A stretch of DNA of 64,000 bases from Microbacterium testaceum (GCF_029761935.1 NZ_CP121699.1:3286001-3350000), one strand, 5' to 3'; positions 38,761 to 47,324 are shown, numbered from the stretch's first letter. Notes: generated by a model not told the origin, from the letters alone. Program-made: numbers and translations.

Positions 38761-39413
38761 TCTGCGAGGACTCGGTCCTGCTGCGCGAGGGGCTCGTGCG
38801 CCTGCTCGCGGACGACGGCCACGAGGTGGTCGCGGCGCTGCCCGATGCCGAGGGCCTCGAGGCCGCGATCACGGAGACCACCCCCGACCTGTGCATCCTC
38901 GACGTGCGTCTGCCGCCGACCTGGACCGACGAGGGCATCCGTGCCGCGATCGCGCTGAGGTCCCGGCATCCCGGTCTGTCGGTCCTGGTCTTGTCGCAGT
39001 ACGTCGAGGAGCAGTACGCGAGCGATCTGATCGCCGACGGGCAGGGCTCGCTCGGGTACCTGCTCAAGGATCGGGTCGCCGACGTGCGCGACTTCCTCGA
39101 CACGGTGGCCCGCATCGCCGGGGGAGCGACCGTGCTCGACCCCGAGGTCGTCGGCCAGCTGCTGGCGCGGCGCCGCCGCGACGAGCGGCTGCAGAGCCTC
39201 ACCGAGCGCGAACGCTCCGTGCTCTCGCTGATCGCCGAGGGACGCTCGAATCAGGCGATCGCCCAGGCGCTGTTCGTCTCGGAGGCCAGCGTCGAGAAGT
39301 ACATCACCGCCATCTTCACCAAGCTCGGACTCGAGCAGGACGAGACCGGCAACCGCCGCGTCATCGCCGCTCTCGTGCACCTGGGCCACGACCACACCGG
39401 AGCCACCTCATGA
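38748..39413 (+). CDS. NarL/LuxR-family response regulator
   Basis: The 221-residue regulator has a receiver domain (RILICEDSVLLREGLVRLLADDG, with the phospho-acceptor in DLCILDVRLPP and the Lys in GYLLKDRV) and a LuxR helix-turn-helix (LTERERSVLSLIAEGRSNQAIAQALFVSEASVEKYI). The C-terminal part is followed by a short tail. A GTG start at 38748 inside the kinase gene is used; upstream in-frame sequence is not receiver-like. It is the cognate partner of the kinase. Its TGA overlaps the next ATG (ATGA), making a three-gene coupled unit. It may bind the CTTTCGGG palindrome upstream. Confidence 0.92.
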   Translation: MRILICEDSVLLREGLVRLLADDGHEVVAALPDAEGLEAAITETTPDLCILDVRLPPTWTDEGIRAAIALRSRHPGLSVLVLSQYVEEQYASDLIADGQGSLGYLLKDRVADVRDFLDTVARIAGGATVLDPEVVGQLLARRRRDERLQSLTERERSVLSLIAEGRSNQAIAQALFVSEASVEKYITAIFTKLGLEQDETGNRRVIAALVHLGHDHTGATS

Positions 39414-40234
39414 CCTCGCAGACTCCTCTCACGCCGCCGACCGCGCCCTCTCGTCACGGGATTCCCTTCTTCGTCTCGCTCGCCACGATCGTCGTCGGAG
39501 CGTGCGTGCTCGCGGGCACGGTCATCGGGACGGGCGTGACCGCGGCCGCGACGCTGCGCGACAGCGGATCGGGGTACGCGATGAGCGAGACCTCGACCGA
39601 CGGACTCACCGATCTCGACGTCGATGTGGCGGGCGGTTCGCTCACCATCGCGTACGGCGAGGTCTCGGAGGCGCAGCTCGAGGTCGGGAGCGGGGCGGAC
39701 GGGTGGACGTTCGAACGCCAGGGCAGCACCCTGCGGGTGAGCTCTCCGCAGACGAACGTCGTCGGCTGGTCGAACGGCGCCGGATCCGCCACCCTGGTGC
39801 TGCCCCGGGCCTCCGCCACGACGAACCTCGACGCACGCATCCAGGTCGCCGGCGGCGCCCTGTCGGTCGACGCCGACTTCGGGTCGTTGAACGTGCAACT
39901 CGCGGGAGGTGACGTGGATCTCGCCGGAGACGTCCGCACCCTCGACGTGTCGGTCTCGGGCGGGTCGGCGTCGGGGACCCTCACGGGGGTGGGGGACGCG
40001 ACCTTCGAGGTCGCCGGCGGCAGTCTCGCCTCGACGCTGGCGGGAGACGCCCCCGCGCGCACCAAGGTCACGGTCACCGCCGGCTCCGCCGACATCACCC
40101 TGCCCGACGACGAGTACAACGTCACCACCGAGAGCGGTCTCGGCCGGGTCGACAACCGCCTGCGCACCTCGTCGTCGGCGACGGCGGTCGTGGACGTCGA
40201 AGCGGCCCTGGGCCAGGTGTCGCTGCGGTCGTGA
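39410..40234 (+). CDS. DUF4097-like membrane-anchored beta-repeat protein
   Basis: The 274-residue protein has a short cytoplasmic tail, one membrane helix (FFVSLATIVVGACVLAGTVIG) and an extracytoplasmic domain of repeated short beta strands: LTDLDVDVAGGSLTIAYG, ATTNLDARIQVAGGALSVD, VRTLDVSVSGGSASGTL, RTKVTVTAGSADITLP. The pattern VxVxGGxxxV is the DUF4097 beta-helix or roll. Homologues often accompany PspC/LiaF-type or two-component systems that respond to envelope stress. Being coupled to the kinase and regulator, it is probably part of the sensing or output. Repeat B lies directly after its stop. Confidence 0.82.
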   Translation: MTSQTPLTPPTAPSRHGIPFFVSLATIVVGACVLAGTVIGTGVTAAATLRDSGSGYAMSETSTDGLTDLDVDVAGGSLTIAYGEVSEAQLEVGSGADGWTFERQGSTLRVSSPQTNVVGWSNGAGSATLVLPRASATTNLDARIQVAGGALSVDADFGSLNVQLAGGDVDLAGDVRTLDVSVSGGSASGTLTGVGDATFEVAGGSLASTLAGDAPARTKVTVTAGSADITLPDDEYNVTTESGLGRVDNRLRTSSSATAVVDVEAALGQVSLRS

Positions 40235-40239
40235 CGCCC

Positions 40240-40299
40240 GCGCGAGGGGTCAGGATCAGTCGCCGGACCGTCCGGGCGACAGTTTCCGACCCCTCGCGC
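40240..40299. repeat. Intergenic palindromic repeat, element B
   Basis: The best-preserved unit: GCGCGAGGGGTC (40240-40251) and GACCCCTCGCGC (40288-40299) are perfect complements, with inner GTCGCC and GGGCGAC. It lies between convergent genes and supplies the stop codon and last codons of the EamA gene. Confidence 0.78.
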
Positions 40300-41134
40300 C
40301 GCTCGTGACGGCGATCGCCGCGAGCACCAGCACGATGCCGACCACCTGCGGCACGGCGAGCGACTCGCCGCCCACCGCCACCCCGAGCAGGACCCCGGTC
40401 ACGGGGTTCAGCAATCCGATGAGCCCCACGGTGCCCGCGGGCAGGTGACGCAGTCCGGTGAACCAGCACACGAACGCCAGTGCCGTCGCGATGACCGCGA
40501 TGCCGACGTAGGCCAGCAGGCCCGCGGCATCCACTCGGGGTGGTCGGCCCTCGACCATCGCCGCCACCGCAACCAGGGCGAGACCCCCGGCGGTCAGCTG
40601 CCACGAGGTGGTCGCCAGCAGGGGCGTCTCGTCTCTCCAGCGGGTGGTGAGGATCGCTCCCAGCGACGACGCCAGCAGAGAGATGACGGATGCCACGACC
40701 CCCGCGACCGGGACCGTTCCGGTGCCGAGACCCACCACCGACAGCACTCCGACGAGACCCAGGAGCGCGCCGACGGCCCATCGCGCCGTGGGCCGTTGCG
40801 AGAGCAGGGGCCAGGCGAGCCCCGCGAGAGCCAGGGGGGCCAGAGCCATGATCGATGAGGCGATCGAGGACGGCAGCAATGTCGCCGCGACGTAGACGAG
40901 CACGAAGAAGGCGCCGAAGTTCAGCAGACCGAGAACGGGCGCCTTCCACCACCAATCGCCGCGCGGACGACGGCGCGCGAGCGCCCAGAGCAACAGGCCG
41001 GCGGGGAGGGCCCGCAGTGCGGCTCCCCACAGCGGAGCGTCGGCGGGCAGCAGGTGTCGGGTCACCACGTAGGTCGCGCCCCAGGCCACGGGAGCGACGG
41101 CGGTGATCGCGACGAGACGCCACTTATCTTCCAT
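40256..41134 (-). CDS. EamA/DMT-family transporter
   Basis: The 292-residue membrane protein has ten hydrophobic segments in two EamA repeats, beginning LVAITAVAPVAWGATYVVTRHLLP and, in the second half, TSWQLTAGGLALVAVAAMVEG through FVCWFTGLRHLPAGTVGLIGLLNPVTGVLLGVAVGGE, the typical signature. Drug/metabolite transporters export amino acids or small toxic compounds. I chose the ATG at 41134 because TACAAT lies 7 bases upstream; the longer frame overlaps the divergent MarR gene. The two operators for the regulator cover this promoter, so the transporter is the likely target. Its last codons lie in repeat B. Confidence 0.87.
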   Translation of the reverse strand: MEDKWRLVAITAVAPVAWGATYVVTRHLLPADAPLWGAALRALPAGLLLWALARRRPRGDWWWKAPVLGLLNFGAFFVLVYVAATLLPSSIASSIMALAPLALAGLAWPLLSQRPTARWAVGALLGLVGVLSVVGLGTGTVPVAGVVASVISLLASSLGAILTTRWRDETPLLATTSWQLTAGGLALVAVAAMVEGRPPRVDAAGLLAYVGIAVIATALAFVCWFTGLRHLPAGTVGLIGLLNPVTGVLLGVAVGGESLAVPQVVGIVLVLAAIAVTSGARGRKLSPGRSGD

Positions 41135-41160
41135 GGAAGACATTGTAGCTTCCGTGGAAG
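41128..41160. promoter_or_regulatory. Shared MarR operator pair between EamA and MarR genes
   Basis: CTTCCATGGAAG (41128-41139) is a perfect palindrome, and CTTCCGTGGAAG (41149-41160) differs by one base. Starts are 21 bp apart, two helical turns. Between them lies ATTGTA (TACAAT for the minus gene), and just after the second is TAGAAT at 41162-41167 for marR. Repressor binding would block both promoters. The first palindrome contains the EamA start codon. Confidence 0.75.
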
Positions 41161-41173
41161 ATAGAATGGGGAA

Positions 41174-41665
41174 ATGGATGCCGACCACGTGGACGAGATC
41201 GTCCAGCACTGGGCCGCCGAACGCCCCGACATCGACGCCTCACCCATGCAGGTCATCGGTCGGCTGAGCCGCATCGCCGCTCACCTCGACGCGGAATTGC
41301 TCGAGGTCTTCCGCCGGTTCGGCCTGGGCGAGGGGGAGTTCGACATCCTCGCGACCCTCCGCCGCGGCGGCGAGCCGTTCGCGCGCACGCCGGGTGAGCT
41401 GGCGCGTCACACGATGGTGACCACGGGCGCGGTGACGAAACGCGTCGACCGGCTCGTGGCATCCGGTCTCGTGTCTCGGAGCGCCAGCGACGACGACGGG
41501 CGCGGACGCGTGATCTCGCTCACCGCGGAAGGCCGCCGGGTCATCGACGAGGCCGTCGTCGCCCACCTCGCGAATGAGGAACGGCTGCTGTCCGGACTCG
41601 ACGCCGATCAACGGCGTACGCTCGAGGCTCTGCTGCGAGAGTGGGGACGGGCGCTCGGCGTCTGA
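41174..41665 (+). CDS. MarR-family transcriptional regulator
   Basis: The 163-residue regulator has the winged helix-turn-helix of MarR proteins: GEGEFDILATLRRGGEPFARTPGELARHTMVTTGAVTKRVDRLVASGLVSRSASDDDGRGRVISLTAEGRR in order, flanked by dimerisation helices. The wing motif is DDDGRGRV. MarR regulators release DNA when they bind small aromatic or toxic ligands. The ATG is 6 bases after TAGAAT, leaderless. It is divergent from an EamA exporter and shares the CTTCC(A/G)TGGAAG operators, so a ligand-inducible efflux pair is inferred. Confidence 0.9.
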   Translation: MDADHVDEIVQHWAAERPDIDASPMQVIGRLSRIAAHLDAELLEVFRRFGLGEGEFDILATLRRGGEPFARTPGELARHTMVTTGAVTKRVDRLVASGLVSRSASDDDGRGRVISLTAEGRRVIDEAVVAHLANEERLLSGLDADQRRTLEALLREWGRALGV

Positions 41666-41686
41666 CCCCGCGTGCGCGTCGACGGA

Positions 41687-41719
41687 TTCTGTCGCCTCCG
41701 GCCCCCGGAAACGACAGAA
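41687..41719. terminator. Hairpin between marR and hrpA 3' ends
   Basis: TTCTGTCG and CGACAGAA form a perfect 8-bp outer stem, and CCGG/CCGG pairs inside. It lies between convergent genes and could terminate both. TTCTGTCGCC also appears in element C' (at 46058), so it may be a decayed copy of the palindromic repeat family. Confidence 0.5.
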
Positions 41720-41728
41720 GACGGCGGA

Positions 41729-44700
41729 TCAGGCGCTCTTGAGCGCCTTGGCGATGCGCTGCGGCGACACCGGCTCTGCCGTGCCGAGGCGCTGAGCGAA
41801 CAGGCTGACGCGCAGCTCTTCGAGCAGCCAGCGCGTCTGCACGAGGTTCGAAGGCGCATCGGCGGGCAGCGGAACCGCACCGCCGGCCTCGACGAAGCCG
41901 GCGGCCGCGCGCTCGTACTCGGTCATGCGCTGGCGATCGCGACCGGGGTTGTCGGACAGCGTCTTCACCCGCTCGAGCGCTCCGGCGAGATAGCGCGGCA
42001 GGTGCTGCAGGCGCGCGAGGCCCGTACGCGAGAGGAATCCCGGGTAGATCAGGCCCTTCACCTGCCCGCGCACGTCGTTCAGCGCGCCCAGCAGCGTCAT
42101 TGACGAGGCATCCTTCATCGCGCGGTCGACCTCGCGTTGCGCGAGCAGGATCCTCGCCGCGAGCGACACCGTCTGGAAGGTGCGGTCGACGGATGCCGCA
42201 GAGAAGGCGTCGCGCACGCGTTCGAAATCCGCCTTCGTGCGCACGACGCCGCTCGGCGCCTCGCGCAGCAGGACGTCGTCGGCGAGGGCCACGCGCGCAT
42301 CCTCGATGAGCTCCTTGGCGTTCTGGTACGGCGAGGCAGCCAGCGCGAGCTTCTCGTTCGCGGTGAGGTGGTCGAGCACGTAGGTCGCGGGGGAGGGGAC
42401 GGCCAGCAGCAGGAGACGCCGGATGCCGGCCCGCGTGTGCCGCGCCGCGTCTTCGGGGGTCGCCTCCACGCGCAGGGCCACGCTGTCGCCCTCATCGACC
42501 AGGGCGGGGTAGCCGCGCACGACGCCACCGGCGACGGGGGTGTCGACGACGTCGGTGAGTTCCTCGAGATCCCAGGTCGTCAGCTTCGACCGCGACGCGA
42601 AGGCGGGGGAGGCCTCGGCGACTTTCGCGGCTCTCTGCGCCGGGCGGGCGATCGTCGACTCGACGCTGGACCGGGCCTTGTCGGCGAGACGGCGCTGCAG
42701 GGTCGCCAGGTCGCGGTCGCTGCCGATCGCGCGGCCGCGCGCGTCGACGGCGCGGAACGACGGCATGAGATGGCCGGGAACCCGCTCGAGCTCGAAGTCG
42801 GCGGCGCTCACCCGCTGGTTCGCCACGCGCTGCACGAGGGCGGCGAGGGCGTCGACGAGCGTCGTCTTCGGTAGGCCGTTCGCGTGCTCGGGACCTTTCT
42901 CGGCGAGTTCGGCCGAGAATTTCTCCGCCCAGTCGGCGGCGGGCACGACGTTGCGGCGGATCGTCTTCGGCAGCGCGCGCAGCAGAGCGGTGACCAGCTC
43001 GTCGCGCATGCCCGGAACCTGCCAGTCGAACCCGTCGGGCCGCAATTGAGCGAGCAGGGGCAGCGGCACGACCACCGTCACGCCGTCGTCGGGGGCTCCG
43101 GGCTCGAAGCGGTACGCGAGGTTGAGCGTCTGATCGCCCTGGCGCCAGCGCGCGGGGAAGGCCCGGTCATCGCCCTGGGCGCGATCGCCGGTGAGGTCGG
43201 ACTCGCGCAGATCGAGAAGGTGCGGCGTGCGGTTCGAAGCGTCTTTCCACCACGTCTCGAACGATCGCACGTCGGTGACGTCGGCCGGGATGCGGGAGTT
43301 GTAGAACGCGAACACGGCCTCGTCGCCGATGAGGATGTCGCGGCGGCGCTCGCGCTCCTCGATCTTCTCGAGAAGGCGGCGCTGCTCCTGGTTGCGGCGG
43401 AGGAACGCGGTGAGGCGCTTGTCGAGCACCGACGGGTCCCACTCGCCCTCGACCAGCGCGTGGCGCACGAACATCTCTCGCGCGAGCGGCCGGTCGAAGC
43501 GCGCGAGCTGCACCCGGCGACGCCCGACGAGTTCGACCCCGAAGAGGGTGACCTTCTCGTAGGCGGCGGCGGAGCCGGCATCCTTCGACCAGTGCGGTTC
43601 GCTGAGCGAGCGCTTGACCAGGTCGGGGGCGAGATCCTCCGCCCACGCCGGGTCGACGGCGGCGACCGTGCGGGCGAACAGGCGCGAGGTCTCGACGAGC
43701 TCGGCGGCCATGACGGCCGAGGGGCGCCTCTTCTTCAGCCCCGAGCCGGGGAAGATCGCGAACCGCGCCCCGCGCGCGCCGATGTACTCGCCCTTGGTGG
43801 GGCGGGCGTCACCCGGCGCCTTGCGGTCTTTGGCCTGCGCCATGGTTCGGGGGTCCAGGATGCCCAGGTGCGACAGCAACCCGGAGAGGATCGCGCGGTG
43901 GATCGCGTCGCCGGCGGCATGCCCCTCGGGGGCCGCCTTCTGGTCGGCGGCTTTCGAACCGTGTCCCGATTTCGTCGCCGCGTGTCCTGAATTGTGCGGT
44001 CTGGAGGGGTCGGAGCCAGCCGAAAGTGGGACATGGTTTCTCGCGCGCCCGCCGCGACGGCCTCCGTCGCCGGAGCCCCGCCCGCCGCCGCCGCCCGACC
44101 CACGCGCGTCGCCCTCGCCCGACCCGCGCTCGCCGCCGAGCGAGCGCAGCTGCCGGTGCACGTCCATCCACTCGCGCACGCGCACGTAGTTGAGGTGCTC
44201 GCTGCGGCACAGGCGCCGGAATGCGCTCGAGCCCAGCTCGGCCTGCTTCTCCTGCAGGTAGTCCCACAGGTTCAGCAGAGAGAGGAAGTCGCTGGTGGGA
44301 TCGGTGAACCGCGCATGGAAGCGATCCGCCTCTTCGCGGCGCTCCTCGGGCCGTTCGCGCACGTCCTGGATCGACATGCCCGACACGATCGCGAGCACCT
44401 CGGGCTGCACGTCGTTGCGACGCGCCTCGATGAGCATGCGGGCGAAGCGCGGATCGATTGGCAGGCGCGCGATCTCGCGTCCGATCTCGGTGAGGCGGGG
44501 TCCGTCCTCGCGCGGGCCCCGTCCGCCGCGCTGCCGGGACGGGTCGCCGTCGCCGCGGACGTCGCGCTCGCGCGAGGTGTCGGCGCCGCGCGTGCCGGGG
44601 GCGGGCAGCTTCACCGCGCCGAGCTCGACGAGCAGGTCGAACGCGGCCTTCACGCCCCGCGAGTCGGGCGGGGTGAGGAACGGGAAGGCCTGGATGTCGC

Positions 44701-46015
44701 CGAAGCCGAGCGACAGCATCTGGAGGATGACGGATGCCAGCGAGGTGCGCAGGATCTCGGGCTCGGTGTACTCCGGGCGCCGCGTGAAGTCGTCTTCGGA
44801 GTAGAGCCGGATTGCGATACCGGGCGAGGTGCGCCCCGCTCGCCCCGAGCGCTGCTGCGCCGACGCCTGCGACACGGCCTCGATCGGCAGGCGCTGGATC
44901 TTCGACCGGTTGCTGTAGCGCGAGATGCGGGCGGTTCCGGTGTCGACCACGTACCGGATCCCGGGGACGGTGAGACTCGTCTCGGCGACGTTCGTGGCGA
45001 GGATGACGCGGCGCCGCACGCCCGCGACGCTCGAGCGCTCGAACACGCGGTGCTGTTCGGCCGCGGACAGACGCCCGTAGAGGGGCAGGACTTCGGTGGG
45101 GGAGGTGTCTTTCTGATAGGCCCCGCGGATGGCATCCGCCGCATCGCGGATCTCGGCCTCACCGGGGAAGAAGACGAGCACGTCGCCCGGGGCCTCGCGG
45201 TCGAGCTCGCGCAGGGCCGCGACGACGGCTCCGACCTCGTCCCCGTCGTCGTCGGAGCGCCCCGGCTTGGCGGCCGGCCGTGCAGAACTCCGGACTTTCT
45301 GCGAGCCGGCTGCCGCGCTCCCGCGTGACGGCGGGGCGTCGGGGTCCTCGGCATCCGGAATCTCCGGAGTTATGCTCGCGTCGTCTGCGCCGTCCACCGG
45401 CCGATACCGGATCTCGACTGGATACGTCCGTCCCGACACCTCGATGACCGGCGCCGGGGTCGGCGCGCCGCCCGGCTCGGCCGGAGCCGCCGCGAAGTGC
45501 CGCGCGAAGCTCTCGGGGTCGATGGTCGCCGAGGTGACGATGACCTTGAGGTCGGGGCGCTTCGGCAGGATGCGGCGCAGGTAGCCGAGCAGGAAGTCGA
45601 TGTTGAGCGAGCGCTCGTGCGCCTCGTCGACGATGATCGTGTCGTAGCGGCGCAGCAGTCGGTCGCGGTGGATCTCGTTGAGCAGGATGCCGTCGGTCAC
45701 CAGCGCCACGCGCGTGTCGGCCGACACCTTGTCGGTGAAGCGCACCTTGTAGCCGACGGTCGAGCCGAGCGGCACCTGCATTTCGTCGGCGATGCGCTCC
45801 GCGATCGTGCGCGCCGCGATGCGGCGCGGCTGGGTGTGAGCGATCGAGGTGCGGCCCAGTTCGAGGCAGATCTTGGGCAGCTGCGTGGTCTTGCCCGAGC
45901 CGGTGGCGCCGGCGACGATCACGACCTGGTGGTCGCGGATCGCGCGCGCGATCTCGTCCCGCGCGGCGCTGACGGGCAGCTCGGGCGGGTAGACGATGAC
46001 AGGTTCGACAGACAC
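41729..46015 (-). CDS. hrpA: ATP-dependent RNA helicase HrpA
   Basis: A 1428-residue DEAH-box helicase. Walker A VAGATGSGKTTQLPK is near residue 36, then TQPRRIAA, the DEAH box IIVDEAHERSLN near 131 and VTSATIDPESFA; the second RecA domain ends ASAQQRSGRAGRTSPG, with HrpA's DUF3418-like C-terminal half behind. E. coli HrpA acts in mRNA processing and rescue of stalled ribosomes. The protein is longer than usual owing to disordered inserts near residues 206-270, about 480-510 and 630-700; two of these contain palindromic DNA. The GTG at 46015 is the only plausible start. No partner gene is adjacent. Confidence 0.92.
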   Translation of the reverse strand: MSVEPVIVYPPELPVSAARDEIARAIRDHQVVIVAGATGSGKTTQLPKICLELGRTSIAHTQPRRIAARTIAERIADEMQVPLGSTVGYKVRFTDKVSADTRVALVTDGILLNEIHRDRLLRRYDTIIVDEAHERSLNIDFLLGYLRRILPKRPDLKVIVTSATIDPESFARHFAAAPAEPGGAPTPAPVIEVSGRTYPVEIRYRPVDGADDASITPEIPDAEDPDAPPSRGSAAAGSQKVRSSARPAAKPGRSDDDGDEVGAVVAALRELDREAPGDVLVFFPGEAEIRDAADAIRGAYQKDTSPTEVLPLYGRLSAAEQHRVFERSSVAGVRRRVILATNVAETSLTVPGIRYVVDTGTARISRYSNRSKIQRLPIEAVSQASAQQRSGRAGRTSPGIAIRLYSEDDFTRRPEYTEPEILRTSLASVILQMLSLGFGDIQAFPFLTPPDSRGVKAAFDLLVELGAVKLPAPGTRGADTSRERDVRGDGDPSRQRGGRGPREDGPRLTEIGREIARLPIDPRFARMLIEARRNDVQPEVLAIVSGMSIQDVRERPEERREEADRFHARFTDPTSDFLSLLNLWDYLQEKQAELGSSAFRRLCRSEHLNYVRVREWMDVHRQLRSLGGERGSGEGDARGSGGGGGRGSGDGGRRGGRARNHVPLSAGSDPSRPHNSGHAATKSGHGSKAADQKAAPEGHAAGDAIHRAILSGLLSHLGILDPRTMAQAKDRKAPGDARPTKGEYIGARGARFAIFPGSGLKKRRPSAVMAAELVETSRLFARTVAAVDPAWAEDLAPDLVKRSLSEPHWSKDAGSAAAYEKVTLFGVELVGRRRVQLARFDRPLAREMFVRHALVEGEWDPSVLDKRLTAFLRRNQEQRRLLEKIEERERRRDILIGDEAVFAFYNSRIPADVTDVRSFETWWKDASNRTPHLLDLRESDLTGDRAQGDDRAFPARWRQGDQTLNLAYRFEPGAPDDGVTVVVPLPLLAQLRPDGFDWQVPGMRDELVTALLRALPKTIRRNVVPAADWAEKFSAELAEKGPEHANGLPKTTLVDALAALVQRVANQRVSAADFELERVPGHLMPSFRAVDARGRAIGSDRDLATLQRRLADKARSSVESTIARPAQRAAKVAEASPAFASRSKLTTWDLEELTDVVDTPVAGGVVRGYPALVDEGDSVALRVEATPEDAARHTRAGIRRLLLLAVPSPATYVLDHLTANEKLALAASPYQNAKELIEDARVALADDVLLREAPSGVVRTKADFERVRDAFSAASVDRTFQTVSLAARILLAQREVDRAMKDASSMTLLGALNDVRGQVKGLIYPGFLSRTGLARLQHLPRYLAGALERVKTLSDNPGRDRQRMTEYERAAAGFVEAGGAVPLPADAPSNLVQTRWLLEELRVSLFAQRLGTAEPVSPQRIAKALKSA
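43955..44043. repeat. Imperfect inverted repeat inside the hrpA coding region
   Basis: CGAACCGTGTCCCGATTTCG (43955-43974) is complementary, with mismatches and a few gaps, to the sequence ending at 44043 (CGAAAGTGGGACATGG then TTTCTCG). The segment codes for a disordered patch near residues 658-688, rich in His, Ser and Asn, directly after a Gly/Arg-rich run. It looks like a palindromic element inserted in frame. Confidence 0.5.
45282..45302. repeat. Short palindrome inside the first hrpA insert
   Basis: GCAGAA and TTCTGC flank CTCCGGACT. It lies in the linker near residues 238-245, and a CTCCGGAG palindrome occurs 62 bp away at 45363. The sites may be unrelated to elements A-D. Confidence 0.3.
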
Positions 46016-46040
46016 AGCCTTCCAGGGTATCGCCCACCCA

Positions 46041-46107
46041 TCGCGCGAGTCGCCAATTTCTGTCGCTTGGGGCTGCTCGAAGCGACATTTCCTGGCGACT
46101 CGCGCGA
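46041..46107. repeat. Intergenic palindromic repeat, variant element C'
   Basis: TCGCGCGAGTCGCCA (46041-46055) and TGGCGACTCGCGCGA (46093-46107) are perfect 15-bp complements, with inner TGTCGCTT and AAGCGACA. The outer arm differs from elements A-D (AGTCGCCA instead of AGGGGTC). It lies 26 bp upstream of the hrpA start codon and its right arm overlaps element C. Confidence 0.72.
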
Positions 46108-46163
46108 GGGGTCACCTCCTGTCGCCTGGCCCGTGCCTGGGCGACACGAAGCGACCGCTCGCG
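46101..46163. repeat. Intergenic palindromic repeat, element C
   Basis: CGCGCGAGGGGTC on the left, GTCGCCTGG and CCTGGGCGAC inside, and GCGACCGCTCGCG on the right (one mismatch over the GCGAGGGGTC core). It ends 10 bp before the nagZ stop codon, on the hrpA-nagZ spacer. Confidence 0.7.
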
Positions 46164-46172
46164 GGGGAGCGC

Positions 46173-47324
46173 CTACGGCATCGACGCCTTCTGCTCGACG
46201 ATCCGCCGGGCCGCGGCATCCACCTTCGCGGCGAACGCGGGGTCGCTTTCGGCGCGCGACAGCACCGCCTGGTGCATGTCGGGATACACCGAGGGGTCGG
46301 CCGAGACGAGCAGCAGGTCGACCCCGGCGTCCACGGCGAGGGTGGCGCGATCGGCCGGAGACCAGGGCTGCACCTGGCGCGCCGCCGAGAGATCGTCGAC
46401 GGTGATCACGCCGTCGAAGCCGATGCGGTCGCGCAGCACGTCCACCACCGCGGGTGAGAATGCGGCGGGCGCGCTCGGGTCGATCCGGGCGTAGATCGCG
46501 GTTGACATCATGACGATCGCGTCCCCCTGGGGCAGGACGCTCGCGTACACGCCCACGTCTGCGCCGTCGGCGGTGACCGTGTCGTCGGTGACGCCCGTGC
46601 GGGTGTCGGTGTTCTCGTCGACGTGCCCCAGGCCCGGGAAATGTTTGAGCGTGGGCATCACGCCGCCGTCGCGCATGCCGGCGGCGAACGCGCCGACCTT
46701 GGTGGCGACAGCGGTCTCGTCGTAGCCGTACTCGCGCGCGAGCGCGCCGATCGGAGGGTTGGATGCCGCGAACTCCGGGCTCGTGACGATGTCGGCGACG
46801 GGAGCGAGGTTCATGTTCACCCCCGATTGTGCGAGTTGCGTGCTCCAGGTCGCGGCGGAGGAACGCAGGGCCGCGTCGGTCTGGGCGGCCTGCTCGACGG
46901 CCGAGGGGATGCGGTCGAAGCCCGGACCCTTCAGCACCTGGACGGTGCCGCCCTCCTGGTCGGTGGCGACCCACAGCTGCGGAGCGTCCGCGCCGACGGT
47001 GGAGGTGAACTGCCCGATCAGGTCTGCGGTGGCCTGGGTGCCGGCATCCGACCTTCCGTGCAGGAAGATCCCGCCCACGTGATCGTGGCGCACGGCGGCG
47101 AGCGTCGTGGGGTTGGCGCCCTCCACCGAGGTGCCGACCATGAACATCTGGCCGACCTTGTCCTGCAGGCTCATCCCCGCGAGGGGATCCGGGGTCGCGG
47201 TGGGCGTCGGCGTCGGGGAGGGAGAGGGGGATGCCGTCGGCGCGGGCGCCGCGGCCGGGGTGCATGAGGTGAGGGTCAGGGCCGCGAGCAGGAGGAGGAT
47301 CGTCGAGCGCGTGGCGGTTTTCAC
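46173..47324 (-). CDS. Glycoside hydrolase family 3 lipoprotein, NagZ-like beta-N-acetylhexosaminidase
   Basis: A 383-residue lipoprotein: hydrophobic start and lipobox LTSC (Cys about residue 21), then a Pro/Ser/Thr linker of about 25 residues that reaches out into the wall. The GH3 barrel has LQDKVGQMFMVG, QLWVATDQEGGTVQVL, LAPVADIV, and TLKHFPGLGHVDENTDT, the KHFPGxG-D segment of NagZ with its catalytic His/Asp dyad. The nucleophile Asp is in FDGVITVDDLSA. It should remove N-acetylglucosamine from muropeptides. The GTG start gives the signal peptide directly, and longer readings are rejected. The LCP gene 64 bp upstream suggests a wall-related context. Confidence 0.85.
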   Translation of the reverse strand: MKTATRSTILLLLAALTLTSCTPAAAPAPTASPSPSPTPTPTATPDPLAGMSLQDKVGQMFMVGTSVEGANPTTLAAVRHDHVGGIFLHGRSDAGTQATADLIGQFTSTVGADAPQLWVATDQEGGTVQVLKGPGFDRIPSAVEQAAQTDAALRSSAATWSTQLAQSGVNMNLAPVADIVTSPEFAASNPPIGALAREYGYDETAVATKVGAFAAGMRDGGVMPTLKHFPGLGHVDENTDTRTGVTDDTVTADGADVGVYASVLPQGDAIVMMSTAIYARIDPSAPAAFSPAVVDVLRDRIGFDGVITVDDLSAARQVQPWSPADRATLAVDAGVDLLLVSADPSVYPDMHQAVLSRAESDPAFAAKVDAAARRIVEQKASMP

